64,000 nucleotides of DNA from Agarivorans sp. Alg241-V36 (GCF_900537085.1 NZ_UNRE01000012.1:1-64000), one strand, 5' to 3'. Shown: positions 29,005 to 38,776, numbered from the stretch's first letter. Notes: a model not told the origin generated them from the letters alone. Made by a program: numbers and translations.

Positions 29005-29018
29005 TAGAAATCGGTTCA
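29005..29018. promoter_or_regulatory. Possible LacI-family operator upstream of the regulator gene
   Basis: TAGAAATCGGTTCA is a degenerate form of the palindrome, about 70 bp before the regulator start. It would fit autoregulation. Weaker than the other sites. Confidence 0.4.
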
Positions 29019-29086
29019 GCAATTGCTAGTGACTGAAAATAAAGGTCTTATTAGAGCTAGCTGAGAAACCGCTTACGGAGAGCGTT

Positions 29087-30094
29087 GTGAATAACAAGAA
29101 AGTTACCATTAAAGATGTAGCCGCTAGGGCAAAAGTATCCCGTGCTTCTGTATCACGAGTACTCAATGATTACCCAGGCGTTAAACCGGAGCTGCGAGAG
29201 CGGGTAAATCAAGCGATGGATGAGTTGGGTTTTGCGCCTAATTATTTCTCGCAAGCCTTAGCAAAAGGGCGTTCGCAAAGTGTTGGTTTGATGGTGCGTT
29301 CTTTAGGTGGCTTCTTTTTTGGCAGCATTATGTGCGAGGTTGAAGAAGTGCTCACCAAAGCTGGTTACCAATGCATGGTAACCAGTGGACATGGGACTTA
29401 TGAGTCTGAGCGGGCAGCCATGGAGTTTATGGTGTCTCGCCAATGTGACGCGATTATTGTGTATTCCGATTGTTTGTCGGATGAAGAAATTATCAAGATT
29501 AATCAAGCGGGAAGCCCAGTAGTGTTAATTTCCCGCTTTATACAAGAATTGGACAGCCAGTGTATACGCTTCGACGACACCAGTGGAGCGTATCAGGCTA
29601 CCAAGCACCTGATTGCCAACGGGCATAGTGATATTGCCACTATCACCGGACCTTTAAGCAATCAAGACGCGAGAGATAGATTAACAGGATACCGCAAGGC
29701 GTTAGAGGAGTTTGCTATTCCTTATCGTCCTGAATTGGTATTGGAGTCTAACTTTCAAGTCCCTGGCGGAAAGCTAGCAACTGAAAAGTTATTAGCGGCT
29801 AAACATCACTTTAGCGCCGTCTTTTATGGTAACGACGAAATGGCGATTGGCGGTATTCAAGCGCTTAATCATGCTGGATTGTCGGTACCTGAAGATGTCT
29901 CAGTGATTGGTTTTGAGGATGTGCCACTGAATGAATTCCTTAAACCCAAAATGAGCTCAATGAGGATACCTGTTGCAAGCATTGGTAATTTGGCCGCTAA
30001 ACGCGCCTTAAGTTTGATTGCACAGGAAGAACTGGATTTAGCCCTAGAGGTTGATGTTCAACTGATGGAGCGTGAATCCGTTAAAACAATCTAG
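29087..30094 (+). CDS. LacI-family transcriptional regulator
   Basis: 335 residues starting with GTG after GGAGAG. N-terminal LacI helix-turn-helix (VTIKDVAARAKVSRASVSRVLN, about 4-26, broken here as two helices) and hinge; then a periplasmic-binding-protein-like sugar domain (SVGLMVRSLGG, AIIVYSD, FYGNDEMAIGG, VSVIGFEDVPLNEF). It most likely binds the ACCGGT-centred palindromes upstream of lamB, the hydrolase and the dioxygenase, and releases them when the locus's sugar is bound. The inducer is unknown. The ABC transport genes follow after 59 bp. Confidence 0.92.
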   Translation: MNNKKVTIKDVAARAKVSRASVSRVLNDYPGVKPELRERVNQAMDELGFAPNYFSQALAKGRSQSVGLMVRSLGGFFFGSIMCEVEEVLTKAGYQCMVTSGHGTYESERAAMEFMVSRQCDAIIVYSDCLSDEEIIKINQAGSPVVLISRFIQELDSQCIRFDDTSGAYQATKHLIANGHSDIATITGPLSNQDARDRLTGYRKALEEFAIPYRPELVLESNFQVPGGKLATEKLLAAKHHFSAVFYGNDEMAIGGIQALNHAGLSVPEDVSVIGFEDVPLNEFLKPKMSSMRIPVASIGNLAAKRALSLIAQEELDLALEVDVQLMERESVKTI

Positions 30095-30153
30095 TTGTTC
30101 ACTCCTACTACGCTAATTAAGCAGTTTGAGTGACACCCATAAGGATTTGAATA

Positions 30154-31395
30154 ATGGAACTCAAAAAGCTTAGTTTAGCTCTAGTATTGGCAGGCACCGC
30201 TTCAGCGGCACAAGCGGAAACAACCATTCGTTACGATTGTTGGCCAAACCACGATAAAACAGCCGTAGAAAAGATTGATGATTTCTACAAAGCCAACCCA
30301 GGCATTAAAGTTGAAGTACTGTCTAACAACTGGGTGGATCACCACAACAAACTAACCACAGCCCTAGCTACCGGTGACGGTGCGGGCGACGTGGTATGTA
30401 TCGACGTTGAAAAAATTGGTGCCATTGTTAACCAAGGTGGTTTTGCCAACATGAGCAAAGCTTTTAACGCTGATCAGGATGAAAACAAATTTGCTCCATT
30501 TGCTTGGGCACAAGGTAAAGGCGCTGATGGCGAGCAATACGCATTGCCGCTAAACGTTGGCCCGGGCGTGATGTACTACCGTCGTGAGCACATGCAGGAC
30601 AAAGGTTTCAACCCTGAAGCCGTTACTAAAGATTGGGATGCACTTATGGCTTGGGGTGAAGATCTTAAAGCCAAAGGCGTTCCGCTAGTAGGTCATGCTG
30701 GCTCTATTGCTCAAGCTATTATTAATACCGAAGTAGAAGCGGGTAACAGTATTTACTTCGACAAAGATGATAATCCGATTGTTACTAACGAGCGCTTTGT
30801 TAAGGCTTTCACTTACGCCAAAATGGCGCGTAAAAAGGGCCTTGATGCACGCATTGGTGACTGGAGCTCTGAGTGGTTTGAAGGTTTGAAAAACGCCAAT
30901 TTCGCTATTCAGTTTTCGGGTGCTTGGTTAGCCGGTTTCCTAGAGTCTTGGATTGCGCCTGATACAGGTGGTAAGTGGGGCGTAAGTGGTTTACCTGCGG
31001 GTAACTACGGCTCATGGGGCGGTACTTTCCTTGCTATTCCTGAGCAAAGCAAGAACAAAGAAGAGGCCTATAAGTTAGTTGAATACTTAACTAAAAACCG
31101 CGACATCGTATTGTACGAGTTTAAAACTAATGCAGCTTTCCCTGCCTTGAAGAGCTCTTACGATGCACCAATGTTCCAAGAAGAAATGCCTTTCTTAGGT
31201 GGTCAAAAAGCTCGCCTATTGTGGACAGAAATTGCTGAAAACATTAAGCCAATTAAACCTTCTAAAGCCGACAATATTGCGCGCGCGATTATTTTAGAGC
31301 AAGCGTTACCAGCGGTAGTAGAAGAAGGCAAAGATGTTAAAGAAGCTTTAGCTGATGCTGAGAAACAAATTAAGCGCCGTATGCGTAGTTTGTAA
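30154..31395 (+). CDS. ABC transporter sugar-binding protein (family 1)
   Basis: 413 residues with a signal peptide cut after SAAQA (about residue 21). It shows the family 1 extracellular solute-binding pattern: NPGIKVEVLSNNW, LPLNVGPGVMYYRRE, GAWLAGFLESW, and the late EEAYKLVEYLTK segment. It delivers an oligosaccharide to the two permeases encoded directly downstream (71 bp). The specificity cannot be read from sequence, but the shared locus points to the product of the GH26-like enzyme entering through LamB. Confidence 0.92.
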   Translation: MELKKLSLALVLAGTASAAQAETTIRYDCWPNHDKTAVEKIDDFYKANPGIKVEVLSNNWVDHHNKLTTALATGDGAGDVVCIDVEKIGAIVNQGGFANMSKAFNADQDENKFAPFAWAQGKGADGEQYALPLNVGPGVMYYRREHMQDKGFNPEAVTKDWDALMAWGEDLKAKGVPLVGHAGSIAQAIINTEVEAGNSIYFDKDDNPIVTNERFVKAFTYAKMARKKGLDARIGDWSSEWFEGLKNANFAIQFSGAWLAGFLESWIAPDTGGKWGVSGLPAGNYGSWGGTFLAIPEQSKNKEEAYKLVEYLTKNRDIVLYEFKTNAAFPALKSSYDAPMFQEEMPFLGGQKARLLWTEIAENIKPIKPSKADNIARAIILEQALPAVVEEGKDVKEALADAEKQIKRRMRSL

Positions 31396-31466
31396 TCATT
31401 ATTTAGTGTCCTTCTAATTACTGGGTGGCTGCCGTCGCCCAGTTCATCACAATATGAGTAAGTAAC

Positions 31467-32483
31467 ATGAGCAGTTCTCAAGCATCCGCGCCTCTATCCG
31501 AGGTAGAGGGGGATAAGAAGGCCAAGTCTGCACGCAAACGTTCGTTTGCAAAGTTAGGCCAAGCGTTCGCCCCTTACGGTTTTTTAATGCCGTTCATCAT
31601 TCTATTCTTGGTTTTTCAGGTTTTTGGTTTCGCCTTTTCTTTGTATTTGTCGTTTCACCAATGGAACCCGGTTGCTGGATTAGATTCAATGCGGTTTGTC
31701 GGTATAGAAAACTATACCTTTTCTTTAGAAGACGAAGACTTTTACCGTTCTTTATATAACACCATTTGGCTGGGCTTAGCCTCTGGGGTGAGTCAGCACT
31801 TGGTGGCAATTCCTATGGCATATTTACTGGTTAATCTAGGCAGCAAGTTTCGCCACTTTATGACCTCGGCGTTCTTTTTGCCATTTATCACCTCTACCGT
31901 TGCGGTGAGCCTGATTTTTGTCAACATGTACTCGGCAAATGTAGGGATTATTAACAAGGCTTTAGTGGCCTTAGCTAACGCGCCAGGATTAGGTTACGTG
32001 TTTGGCTGGTTAAACGACTTAATGCCTTTGCGTTGGCTAGAAGACCGTTTATTAATTAAACCTGCAATTGCCTTTTTGCAGTTTTGGAAATACACCGGTT
32101 TTCATTTGGTCATTTATATTTCCGGCATACTCACCATTTCAAAAGAAGTGGAAGAAGCGGCTTTGCTAGATGGCGCTAACTTCCGTCAGCGTTTTTGGTA
32201 TATAGCCTTGCCTCATCTGCGTCCGTTTATCTTCTTTGGTGTCATCTTAACCATAATCGGTAGTCTACAAATGTTCGAAGAACCGTTCATCCTAACTAAC
32301 GGTACTGGTGGTATTGGTAACTCTGGTTTAACCATTTCAATGTTTCTCTATAAAGTCGCTTGGGAGTGGCTAGACATGGGCTGGGCTTCGGCAATGTCGT
32401 GGTTACTATTTTTAATCATTGCAGCGGTAACGGCGGTGCAGTTCTTATTCTTTGGCCGTAAAGGATTGGGGAGCCATTCATGA
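31467..32483 (+). CDS. ABC sugar transporter permease (MalF/UgpA type)
   Basis: 338-residue inner membrane protein with a basic cytosolic N-terminus of about 40 residues and six predicted membrane segments starting near 42-66 (PYGFLMPFIILFLVFQVF). The EAA loop that contacts the ATPase reads EEAALLDGANFRQRFWYIALP near 230. The 3' end overlaps the second permease by 4 bp. No ATP-binding subunit is encoded beside it. Confidence 0.93.
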   Translation: MSSSQASAPLSEVEGDKKAKSARKRSFAKLGQAFAPYGFLMPFIILFLVFQVFGFAFSLYLSFHQWNPVAGLDSMRFVGIENYTFSLEDEDFYRSLYNTIWLGLASGVSQHLVAIPMAYLLVNLGSKFRHFMTSAFFLPFITSTVAVSLIFVNMYSANVGIINKALVALANAPGLGYVFGWLNDLMPLRWLEDRLLIKPAIAFLQFWKYTGFHLVIYISGILTISKEVEEAALLDGANFRQRFWYIALPHLRPFIFFGVILTIIGSLQMFEEPFILTNGTGGIGNSGLTISMFLYKVAWEWLDMGWASAMSWLLFLIIAAVTAVQFLFFGRKGLGSHS

Positions 32484-33379
32484 ATATATTCGCAAATTCT
32501 ACTCTGCCTCGGCGTCGTAGGCAGCAAACCAAGGGCGGTGAATTAGCTGCTCAAATCTTTGGGGTAGTGGGTACCGTTGGCTTTTATGTTTTTTTAGTGT
32601 TGTGTGCCTTTTTAAGTATATTTCCGTTTATTTGGTCGAGCATCTTATCCACCCGTACTCGAACTGAGATTTTTTCCTCAGAGCTAAGTTTGGCACTGGG
32701 TAATACGTTGTTTGAGAACTACCAATCGTTGGTTGATACCTTGCCGTTTTGGACGTCAATGCTTAACAGCTTTTATGTCACCGGCTTGGGTACTGTTGTA
32801 TCTATCCTGTTTTGCTCTATGGGCGGCTATGCCTTTGCCATTTACAAGTTTAGGGGAAAGAATTTTATATTTGGAACCATGGTGGCCTCGATGATGGTGC
32901 CCCCTATTCTAGGTTTGATTCCTTACTACATGATTGTGCAGTTTTTAGGTTTGCTCAATACACACGTTGCCCTGTGGTTACCCTTTACGGCTACGCCTTT
33001 TGCTATTTTTTTGGTACGCCAATACGTTGTGAGCTCAATTCCGCGAGAATTGATTGAATCAGCACGAATTGATGGGGCAGGTGAGTGGTCGATTTATTTC
33101 CGGATTGCACTGCCACTGATGAAACCGGTATTAGGCACGGTCGCCATCGTGCAGTTTGTTTTCTTCTGGAATAACTTCTTGGGGCCCTTGGTTATTTTGT
33201 CTAGCCAAGATAAGTACGTGGTGACTTTGGCACTACGTACCGTTCAAGGCTTGCCAAACACTCCATGGGGCGCGGTAATGTTGGGCACCACGATATCGAT
33301 TTTACCTATTGTGACCTTCTACTTGTTTGCTTCTAGGCAGATGATTTCAGGGCTCACCAGTGGTGCGGTAAAAGGTTAA
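32480..33379 (+). CDS. ABC sugar transporter permease (MalG/UgpE type)
   Basis: 299 residues, six predicted membrane segments (first near 33-55), EAA loop ESARIDGAGEWSIYFRIALP near 195, and the conserved ending SRQMISGLTSGAVKG typical of MalG-type permeases. Overlaps the preceding permease by 4 bp and is followed after 7 bp by the dehydrogenase, so all are one transcript. Confidence 0.94.
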   Translation: MNIFANSTLPRRRRQQTKGGELAAQIFGVVGTVGFYVFLVLCAFLSIFPFIWSSILSTRTRTEIFSSELSLALGNTLFENYQSLVDTLPFWTSMLNSFYVTGLGTVVSILFCSMGGYAFAIYKFRGKNFIFGTMVASMMVPPILGLIPYYMIVQFLGLLNTHVALWLPFTATPFAIFLVRQYVVSSIPRELIESARIDGAGEWSIYFRIALPLMKPVLGTVAIVQFVFFWNNFLGPLVILSSQDKYVVTLALRTVQGLPNTPWGAVMLGTTISILPIVTFYLFASRQMISGLTSGAVKG

Positions 33380-33386
33380 ACCAAGC

Positions 33387-34373
33387 ATGCAAAGAAAAAC
33401 CTTTAACTGGGGCATTATTGCCCCAGGTCGTATTGCTCGCCGTTTTGCCGAAGGCTTAAGCGCCATTGAAGACGCAAAACTGCATGTCGTTGCTAGTTCA
33501 AATGAACAACGTGGCAAAGCCTTCGCAAGGGAGTTTGGGGCTAGCACCTGTTATTTGCGTTACGACGAATTGTTGGCCGATAGCAAAGTAGATGCAGTAT
33601 ATATTGCTAATCCTCATCGCTTTCATTACGACACTATTCGCGCTTGTATCTTAGCGGGAAAACCGGTGCTTTGTGAAAAGCCCTTAACGGTGAATGCCGC
33701 GCAAGCCAAACAACTTATGGCGCTGGCTGAGCAGCACCAAGTATTTTTGATGGAAGCCATGTGGAGTCGCTATTTGCCCGCGTGGCAACAAGTTAAACGC
33801 TGGCTAAATCAAAACGCGATTGGCGAGGTTAAGCTGCTGCAATCCAACTTTGCTTTTCCTATTCCTCGAGATGAAAACGACCGCTTACTTAATCTTGAGT
33901 TGGCGGGCGGAGTGTTGCTTGATTATGGGGTTTACAATGTGGCGTTGTCGCAGTTTGTTATGGGCAGGCACCCTGAAAAGGTCTTAGCTGACGGGCTTGT
34001 TGGCAATACAGGAGTGGATGAACGCTGCAGCGTAATTCTTAATTATGGTGGGGTGGCTAGCCAATTTACTTGCTCTTTTCAGAGTTATACCGAAAACAGT
34101 TTTTGCATTTACGGTGAAAAAGGCAAAATTGTTGTTCCGGCTTATTTCTGGGATACCAACAAAGTAGAACTTCATTCTTTCGATAAAAGCCCGGAGATAC
34201 TTGAGTTACCTTACTTGGCCACTGGCTTTGAATATCAAGCGAGCGAAGCAATGAACTGTATTCGTCAGGGTAAGCTGCAAAGTGTTCTAAATACTTGGCA
34301 AGACACCTTGGGCACACAGCAAGTGATGGATGAGATTTTGGCGCAAGTTGGCGTTAAGTATCCATTTTTGTAG
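33387..34373 (+). CDS. Gfo/Idh/MocA-family NAD(P)-dependent oxidoreductase
   Basis: 328 residues. N-terminal Rossmann fold (NWGIIAPGRIARRFAEGL; the usual GxGxxA appears as APGRIA), the family's CEKPLTVNAAQA motif near 95-106 with the catalytic-region Lys, and a C-terminal alpha/beta domain (AGGVLLDYGVYNVAL). Members oxidise or reduce sugars and cyclitols. As the last gene of the ABC operon it probably processes the imported sugar in the cytoplasm. Resembles trans-1,2-dihydrobenzene-1,2-diol dehydrogenase / xylose dehydrogenase types, but the substrate is open. Confidence 0.9.
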   Translation: MQRKTFNWGIIAPGRIARRFAEGLSAIEDAKLHVVASSNEQRGKAFAREFGASTCYLRYDELLADSKVDAVYIANPHRFHYDTIRACILAGKPVLCEKPLTVNAAQAKQLMALAEQHQVFLMEAMWSRYLPAWQQVKRWLNQNAIGEVKLLQSNFAFPIPRDENDRLLNLELAGGVLLDYGVYNVALSQFVMGRHPEKVLADGLVGNTGVDERCSVILNYGGVASQFTCSFQSYTENSFCIYGEKGKIVVPAYFWDTNKVELHSFDKSPEILELPYLATGFEYQASEAMNCIRQGKLQSVLNTWQDTLGTQQVMDEILAQVGVKYPFL

Positions 34374-34393
34374 TATTGCTTTAGTCGCCTCTA

Positions 34394-34420
34394 AAAGGCC
34401 TCTTAATTAGAGGCTTTTTT
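34394..34420 (+). terminator. Sugar operon terminator
   Basis: GCCTCT / AGAGGC with a TAATT loop and six T residues, 24 bp after the dehydrogenase stop. It overlaps the end of the convergent pilin gene. Confidence 0.88.
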
Positions 34421-34925
34421 AGCATCCGTCATCAACTAGTTGGTATTGCGGGGGAGTGGTTGCGTTGCTGGCCTGGGTATACTGAAAATAGCAATTGTCG
34501 TCAGTCACCTGGCCATTGCCGTTTCTGTCGTAACCCAAATAAGTAAAGGCAATGCCTTGCTCTTGTAAAACAAATACATCGTCAATGTCGATACGCTTGG
34601 TGATGTCGGTATTGTCGAGGTAGCGCCACTTTAGCCTTACATCTGGGCTATTGGGGTTAAATACATCAAAAATACCGTCTCCGTCCATATCCACGTCAAT
34701 TAAGTCATCTCGATTAGGAACTTGTTGTGAGACATAGCTAGGCATGTAGGACTTAAGCGTTAGTAAATCATTAGCCGCTTTCACGCTTACGCTTATTTGC
34801 TCAATAGTTTTAATGCGGGCGTCGCTGGATAGGTTTAAAAACTTAGGCGCGGCAGTGACCGCGAGAATACCTAGTACGATAATCACCACAACCAGTTCGA
34901 TTAAAGTAAAGCCTTGGTTTTTCAT
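34419..34925 (-). CDS. Type IV pilin-like / pseudopilin protein
   Basis: 168 residues with a class III prepilin leader (MKNQG before FTLIELVVVI), including the conserved Glu5 of the mature protein, cut by a PilD-type peptidase. The C-terminal part has two Cys (near DDNCYF and the final DDGC) that could form the D-region disulfide, and two Asp-rich stretches (DVDMDGDGIFD and DRNGNGQVTDD) resembling calcium-binding loops. It stands alone with no other pilus or secretion genes, so it could be a minor MSHA-type pilin or orphan pseudopilin. Confidence 0.85.
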   Translation of the reverse strand: MKNQGFTLIELVVVIIVLGILAVTAAPKFLNLSSDARIKTIEQISVSVKAANDLLTLKSYMPSYVSQQVPNRDDLIDVDMDGDGIFDVFNPNSPDVRLKWRYLDNTDITKRIDIDDVFVLQEQGIAFTYLGYDRNGNGQVTDDNCYFQYTQASNATTPPQYQLVDDGC

Positions 34926-35323
34926 TAATCCCTAAACAAAAGTTACAACTACTCCATTGAGCGGAGTATAAAAGTTTGCCTATCGCTTGCCTAGCTTTGT
35001 AGAGTCGTTGGTCTAAATTTGTGCGGATGCGCTAATTATAAGCGAGTGTTGTATCAACAAAGGCTGGTTTTGCGAGTAGCCTTAAGCAGCTTAATGCCGT
35101 GAAAATCGCCAAACAGGTATGCGTAGCTGCAAATATTTACGCGATATCTGTGATTATCTAGCGAACAGTCTCGACCTTGGCGGAAACCATGGCTATAATG
35201 CGGCGTTTTGAAATTGTGGGCCCTTAAATAAGGACAGCTTGTTCGCCAGCGCGAACCGCTAAATTCCCATTGTTTACGTAAGTAAATTGTCAGCAGGGTG
35301 CTGACTATAGCCGAGGTAATAAA
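34926..35323. other. 398-bp gap with pilin and tig promoters
   Basis: Divergent intergenic region. The only element I can assign is the tig promoter at 35171-35199. No RNA gene or frame with support. Confidence 0.5.
35171..35199 (+). promoter_or_regulatory. tig promoter
   Basis: TCGACC (35171-35176) and a perfect TATAAT (35194-35199) with a 17-bp spacer, about 125 bp before the tig start. Confidence 0.65.
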
Positions 35324-36625
35324 ATGCAGGTTTCAGTAGAAACAACTCAGGGCTTGGAGCGTCGTGTTACGATTTCGATTGACGCTACGCAAATCGAACA
35401 GCAAATTGAGCAAGCGCTTAAGCAAGAATCACGTCGTGCTCGCATCGACGGTTTCCGCCCTGGTAAAGTGCCAGTAAGCGTAATCAAGAAACGTTACGGT
35501 ACAGCGATTCGTCACGACGTAACTGGTCAAGCAATGCAGCGTTCATTCTACGAAGCAATCATGCAAGAGAAGCTAAACCCAGCAGGTGCTCCAGCACTTC
35601 AGCCTGGTGACACTAAAGATGGCGAGTTCAGCTTTAGCGCTACTTTCGAAATCTTCCCAGAAGTGGAAGTTGCTGGCTTAGATGCTATCGAAGTAGAAAA
35701 GAAAACTGCGACAGTTAACGATAAAGATGTTGATACCATGATCGACACTTTACGCAAGCAGCAAGCTACTTGGAAAGAAACCAAGGGCATGATTAAAAAT
35801 GAATTCCGCGTTAACCTAGATTTCTTAGGTAAAATTGACGGTGAAGAATTCGAAGGCGGCAAAGCTGAAGGTTTCGACCTGGCAATGGGCGCTGGCCGAA
35901 TGATTCCTGGTTTTGAAGATGGAATCATGGGTAAGAAAGCTGGCGAAGAGTTTACTATTGAAGTTAACTTCCCAGAAGATTACCACGCTGAAAACCTAAA
36001 AGGTAAAGCAGCAACCTTCGATATTAAGATCAACAAAGTTGAAAAGCCTGAACTAGCTGAAGTTAACGAAGAGTTCGTTAAATTATTCGGTATCGAAACC
36101 GGTGAGTTAGACGCGCTTAAAGCTGAAATTCGCAAGAACATGGAACGTGAACTAGAGCAAACGCTAAAAGCGGGTGTTAAAGAGCAAGTTCTAGCGGGTC
36201 TTATCGAGCAAAACGAAATTGACGTTCCAGCTGCACTAGTTTCTCAAGAAATTGAGCAATTACGTAAGCAAGCTATGCAACGCTTTGGCGAAAACGCACA
36301 AAATGCTCCAGAGCTTCCAGATGAGCTATTCACTGAGCAAGCACAGCGCCGTGTTCGCACTGGTCTGCTACTAGGCGAGTTAATTAAAGTTAACGAACTA
36401 GAAGCTGACGATGAGAAAGTTAAAGAGCACATCGCTTCTTTCGCATCAGCTTACGAAGATCCAACTGAAGTACTTGAGTACTACGCGAAAAACGAAGAGT
36501 TGATGAACAACGTTCGTAACGTAGTATTAGAAGAACAAGCGATTGAATTTGTACTTGATAAAGCAAAAGTGACTGAAAAAGAAGTAGCTTTTGACGAAAT
36601 TATGAACAAGCAAGGTGCAAACTAA
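35324..36625 (+). CDS. tig: Trigger factor
   Basis: Ribosome-bound chaperone with prolyl isomerase activity that meets nascent chains at the exit tunnel. 433 residues: N-terminal ribosome-binding domain with the [17 protein letters not shown] signature near 44-60, FKBP-type domain at ~150-245 ([28 protein letters not shown]), and a helical C-terminal domain. Codon use is strongly biased as for highly expressed genes. Followed by clpP, as in most gammaproteobacteria. Confidence 0.98.
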   Translation: MQVSVETTQGLERRVTISIDATQIEQQIEQALKQESRRARIDGFRPGKVPVSVIKKRYGTAIRHDVTGQAMQRSFYEAIMQEKLNPAGAPALQPGDTKDGEFSFSATFEIFPEVEVAGLDAIEVEKKTATVNDKDVDTMIDTLRKQQATWKETKGMIKNEFRVNLDFLGKIDGEEFEGGKAEGFDLAMGAGRMIPGFEDGIMGKKAGEEFTIEVNFPEDYHAENLKGKAATFDIKINKVEKPELAEVNEEFVKLFGIETGELDALKAEIRKNMERELEQTLKAGVKEQVLAGLIEQNEIDVPAALVSQEIEQLRKQAMQRFGENAQNAPELPDELFTEQAQRRVRTGLLLGELIKVNELEADDEKVKEHIASFASAYEDPTEVLEYYAKNEELMNNVRNVVLEEQAIEFVLDKAKVTEKEVAFDEIMNKQGAN

Positions 36626-36633
36626 GGTCTAAT

Positions 36634-36664
36634 TTGACTTAGCCACCTTTATCTCGCATATAAT
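36634..36664 (+). promoter_or_regulatory. clpP promoter
   Basis: TTGACT (36634-36639) and TATAAT (36659-36664) with a 19-bp spacer, in the tig-clpP gap. The -10 element overlaps the first base pairs of the tig terminator stem. Confidence 0.6.
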
Positions 36665-36698
36665 GGCTCGTATGTACTACATACGAGCCATTTTTTTT
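36663..36698 (+). terminator. tig terminator
   Basis: Perfect 13-bp stem ATGGCTCGTATGT / ACATACGAGCCAT with a 3-nt loop and a T run, between tig and clpP. Transcripts starting at the overlapping clpP promoter would lack the left arm and escape termination. Confidence 0.9.
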
Positions 36699-36714
36699 AA
36701 GGAAGAGCGCATCA

Positions 36715-37338
36715 ATGTCTAAAGAAGTTAATCAGTCTGCATTCGACCCCATGGCGGCTTTGGTGCCAATGGTTATTGAGCAAACCTCTAAAGGGGAGCG
36801 CTCTTACGATATTTATTCTCGTCTATTAAAAGACCGAGTTATCTTTCTAACCGGTCAAGTGGAAGACCACATGGCCAACCTTGTGGTAGCTCAGCTGTTA
36901 TTCTTAGAATCTGAGAGTCCTGAGAAAGACATCTTTATTTATATTAACTCGCCAGGCGGCTCAATTAGCGCTGGTATGGCGATTTATGACACCATGCAGT
37001 TTATCAAACCCAATATTAGTACCGTGTGTATGGGTATGGCAGCGAGCATGGGAGCATTTTTATTAGCGGGTGGCGCTAAAGGCAAACGTTACTGTTTACC
37101 TAATGCCAAGGTGATGATTCACCAACCACTAGGGGGTTACCAAGGTCAAGCATCTGACATTGAAATCCACGCTAACGAAATAATTAAAACAAAACGTCGC
37201 ATGAACGAGTTGTTGGCCGAGCATACTGGCCAAAGTTTTGATACTATCGCTGCAGACACCGATCGCGATAACTATATGACAGCCGAACAGGCTAAAGAAT
37301 ATGGTATTGTCGATGATATCTTTGGCCGTCGTGAATAA
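36715..37338 (+). CDS. clpP: ATP-dependent Clp protease proteolytic subunit
   Basis: Serine peptidase forming the 14-subunit chamber used with ClpX or ClpA. 207 residues with a short propeptide-like N-terminus. Catalytic triad: Ser111 ([11 protein letters not shown]), His136 (VMIHQPLGG) and Asp185 (DTDRDNYM). An AAGGAAG ribosome site precedes the ATG. clpX follows after 113 bp. Confidence 0.98.
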   Translation: MSKEVNQSAFDPMAALVPMVIEQTSKGERSYDIYSRLLKDRVIFLTGQVEDHMANLVVAQLLFLESESPEKDIFIYINSPGGSISAGMAIYDTMQFIKPNISTVCMGMAASMGAFLLAGGAKGKRYCLPNAKVMIHQPLGGYQGQASDIEIHANEIIKTKRRMNELLAEHTGQSFDTIAADTDRDNYMTAEQAKEYGIVDDIFGRRE

Positions 37339-37451
37339 TTAGTTCTATTTCACGGTCTGTACAGATAGAGCATTGAGAAAATAGCATTCTTCGCGGTTTG
37401 ATTTACACTGTAATTAAACGCCTAGAGTGCTACATAGTTTGAGGTTAGCGA

Positions 37452-38732
37452 ATGACAGATAAGCGCAAGGGTGATGGAGATAGCAGTAAGCTGTTGTATT
37501 GCTCCTTCTGCGGTAAAAGCCAGCATGAAGTGAGAAAGCTGATTGCCGGTCCCTCCGTCTATATTTGTGACGAATGTGTTGAGTTATGTAACGACATTAT
37601 TCGAGAAGAAATAAAAGAAATATCGCCTAATAAAAAAGAAGGCAATGCCTTACCTGTTCCTAAGGAAATTAGAGAACATCTAGATGACTACGTAATTGGT
37701 CAGGACCACGCTAAAAAAGTGTTAGCGGTAGCGGTTTATAACCATTACAAGCGCCTTCGCAATGGCGATGTGGCCGACGGCATCGAGCTTGGTAAGAGTA
37801 ATATTCTCCTAATCGGCCCTACCGGTAGTGGTAAAACCCTATTGGCAGAAACGCTTGCTCGTTTACTAGACGTGCCGTTTACAATGGCCGACGCAACCAC
37901 ACTAACCGAAGCCGGTTATGTGGGTGAAGACGTAGAGAATATCATCCAGAAGTTACTGCAAAAATGTGACTACGACGTTGATAAAGCGCAGCGCGGTATT
38001 GTTTACATTGATGAAATTGACAAGATTTCTCGTAAGTCTGACAACCCATCAATTACTCGTGATGTATCAGGCGAAGGTGTTCAACAAGCGTTACTTAAGC
38101 TGATTGAAGGTACCGTTGCTTCTGTTCCTCCTCAGGGCGGTCGTAAGCATCCTCAGCAAGAGTTTTTACAGGTTGATACCTCTAAAATCCTGTTTATCTG
38201 TGGTGGTGCATTTGCCGGCTTAGATAAGGTGATTGAGCAACGTGCTTCTACTGGAACCGGCATTGGGTTTGGTGCGGAAGTGAAGGGCGAAGCGGATAAA
38301 AATTCATTGAGCGAAACCTTCTCTAAAGTTGAGCCAGAGGATTTAGTTAAATACGGTCTAATTCCTGAATTTATAGGTCGTTTACCAGTTGTAGCGACAT
38401 TGACTGAACTTGATGAAGACGCATTGATTCAAATTTTGAGCGAACCTAAAAACGCCCTTACTAAACAGTATGGCGCTTTGTTTAAGCTTGAAGATGTTGA
38501 GCTAGAGTTCCGTGAAGACGCACTAAGAGCTATCGCTCATAAGGCGATGGAACGTAAAACTGGTGCTCGTGGCTTGCGTTCAATTGTTGAAGCTGTATTG
38601 CTTAACACCATGTACGACTTGCCATCGATTGATAACATCTCCAAAGTCGTTATCGATCAAACGGTGATTCAAGGTGAGAGCGATCCAATCTTGATTTATA
38701 CCAATGAAGATAAAGCCGCTAGCGCAGACTGA
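37452..38732 (+). CDS. clpX: ATP-dependent Clp protease ATP-binding subunit ClpX
   Basis: AAA+ unfoldase that feeds tagged substrates to ClpP. 426 residues: zinc-binding domain with four Cys (YCSFCGKS and ICDECVELC), Walker A GPTGSGKT near 115-122, the GYVGEDVEN pore loop, Walker [11 protein letters not shown], and the ClpP-contacting GFGA loop (GIGFGAEV). The usual next gene, lon, is absent; a terminator and a convergent gene follow. Confidence 0.98.
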   Translation: MTDKRKGDGDSSKLLYCSFCGKSQHEVRKLIAGPSVYICDECVELCNDIIREEIKEISPNKKEGNALPVPKEIREHLDDYVIGQDHAKKVLAVAVYNHYKRLRNGDVADGIELGKSNILLIGPTGSGKTLLAETLARLLDVPFTMADATTLTEAGYVGEDVENIIQKLLQKCDYDVDKAQRGIVYIDEIDKISRKSDNPSITRDVSGEGVQQALLKLIEGTVASVPPQGGRKHPQQEFLQVDTSKILFICGGAFAGLDKVIEQRASTGTGIGFGAEVKGEADKNSLSETFSKVEPEDLVKYGLIPEFIGRLPVVATLTELDEDALIQILSEPKNALTKQYGALFKLEDVELEFREDALRAIAHKAMERKTGARGLRSIVEAVLLNTMYDLPSIDNISKVVIDQTVIQGESDPILIYTNEDKAASAD

Positions 38733-38746
38733 TTTGCGCGGGTGCT

Positions 38747-38776
38747 AAAAAAAGCCAGTCTAAGGACTGGCTTTTT
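38747..38776 (+). terminator. clpX terminator
   Basis: AAAGCCAGTC / GACTGGCTTT with a TAAG loop and A and T runs. It lies between convergent clpX and the methyltransferase and may terminate both. Confidence 0.92.
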
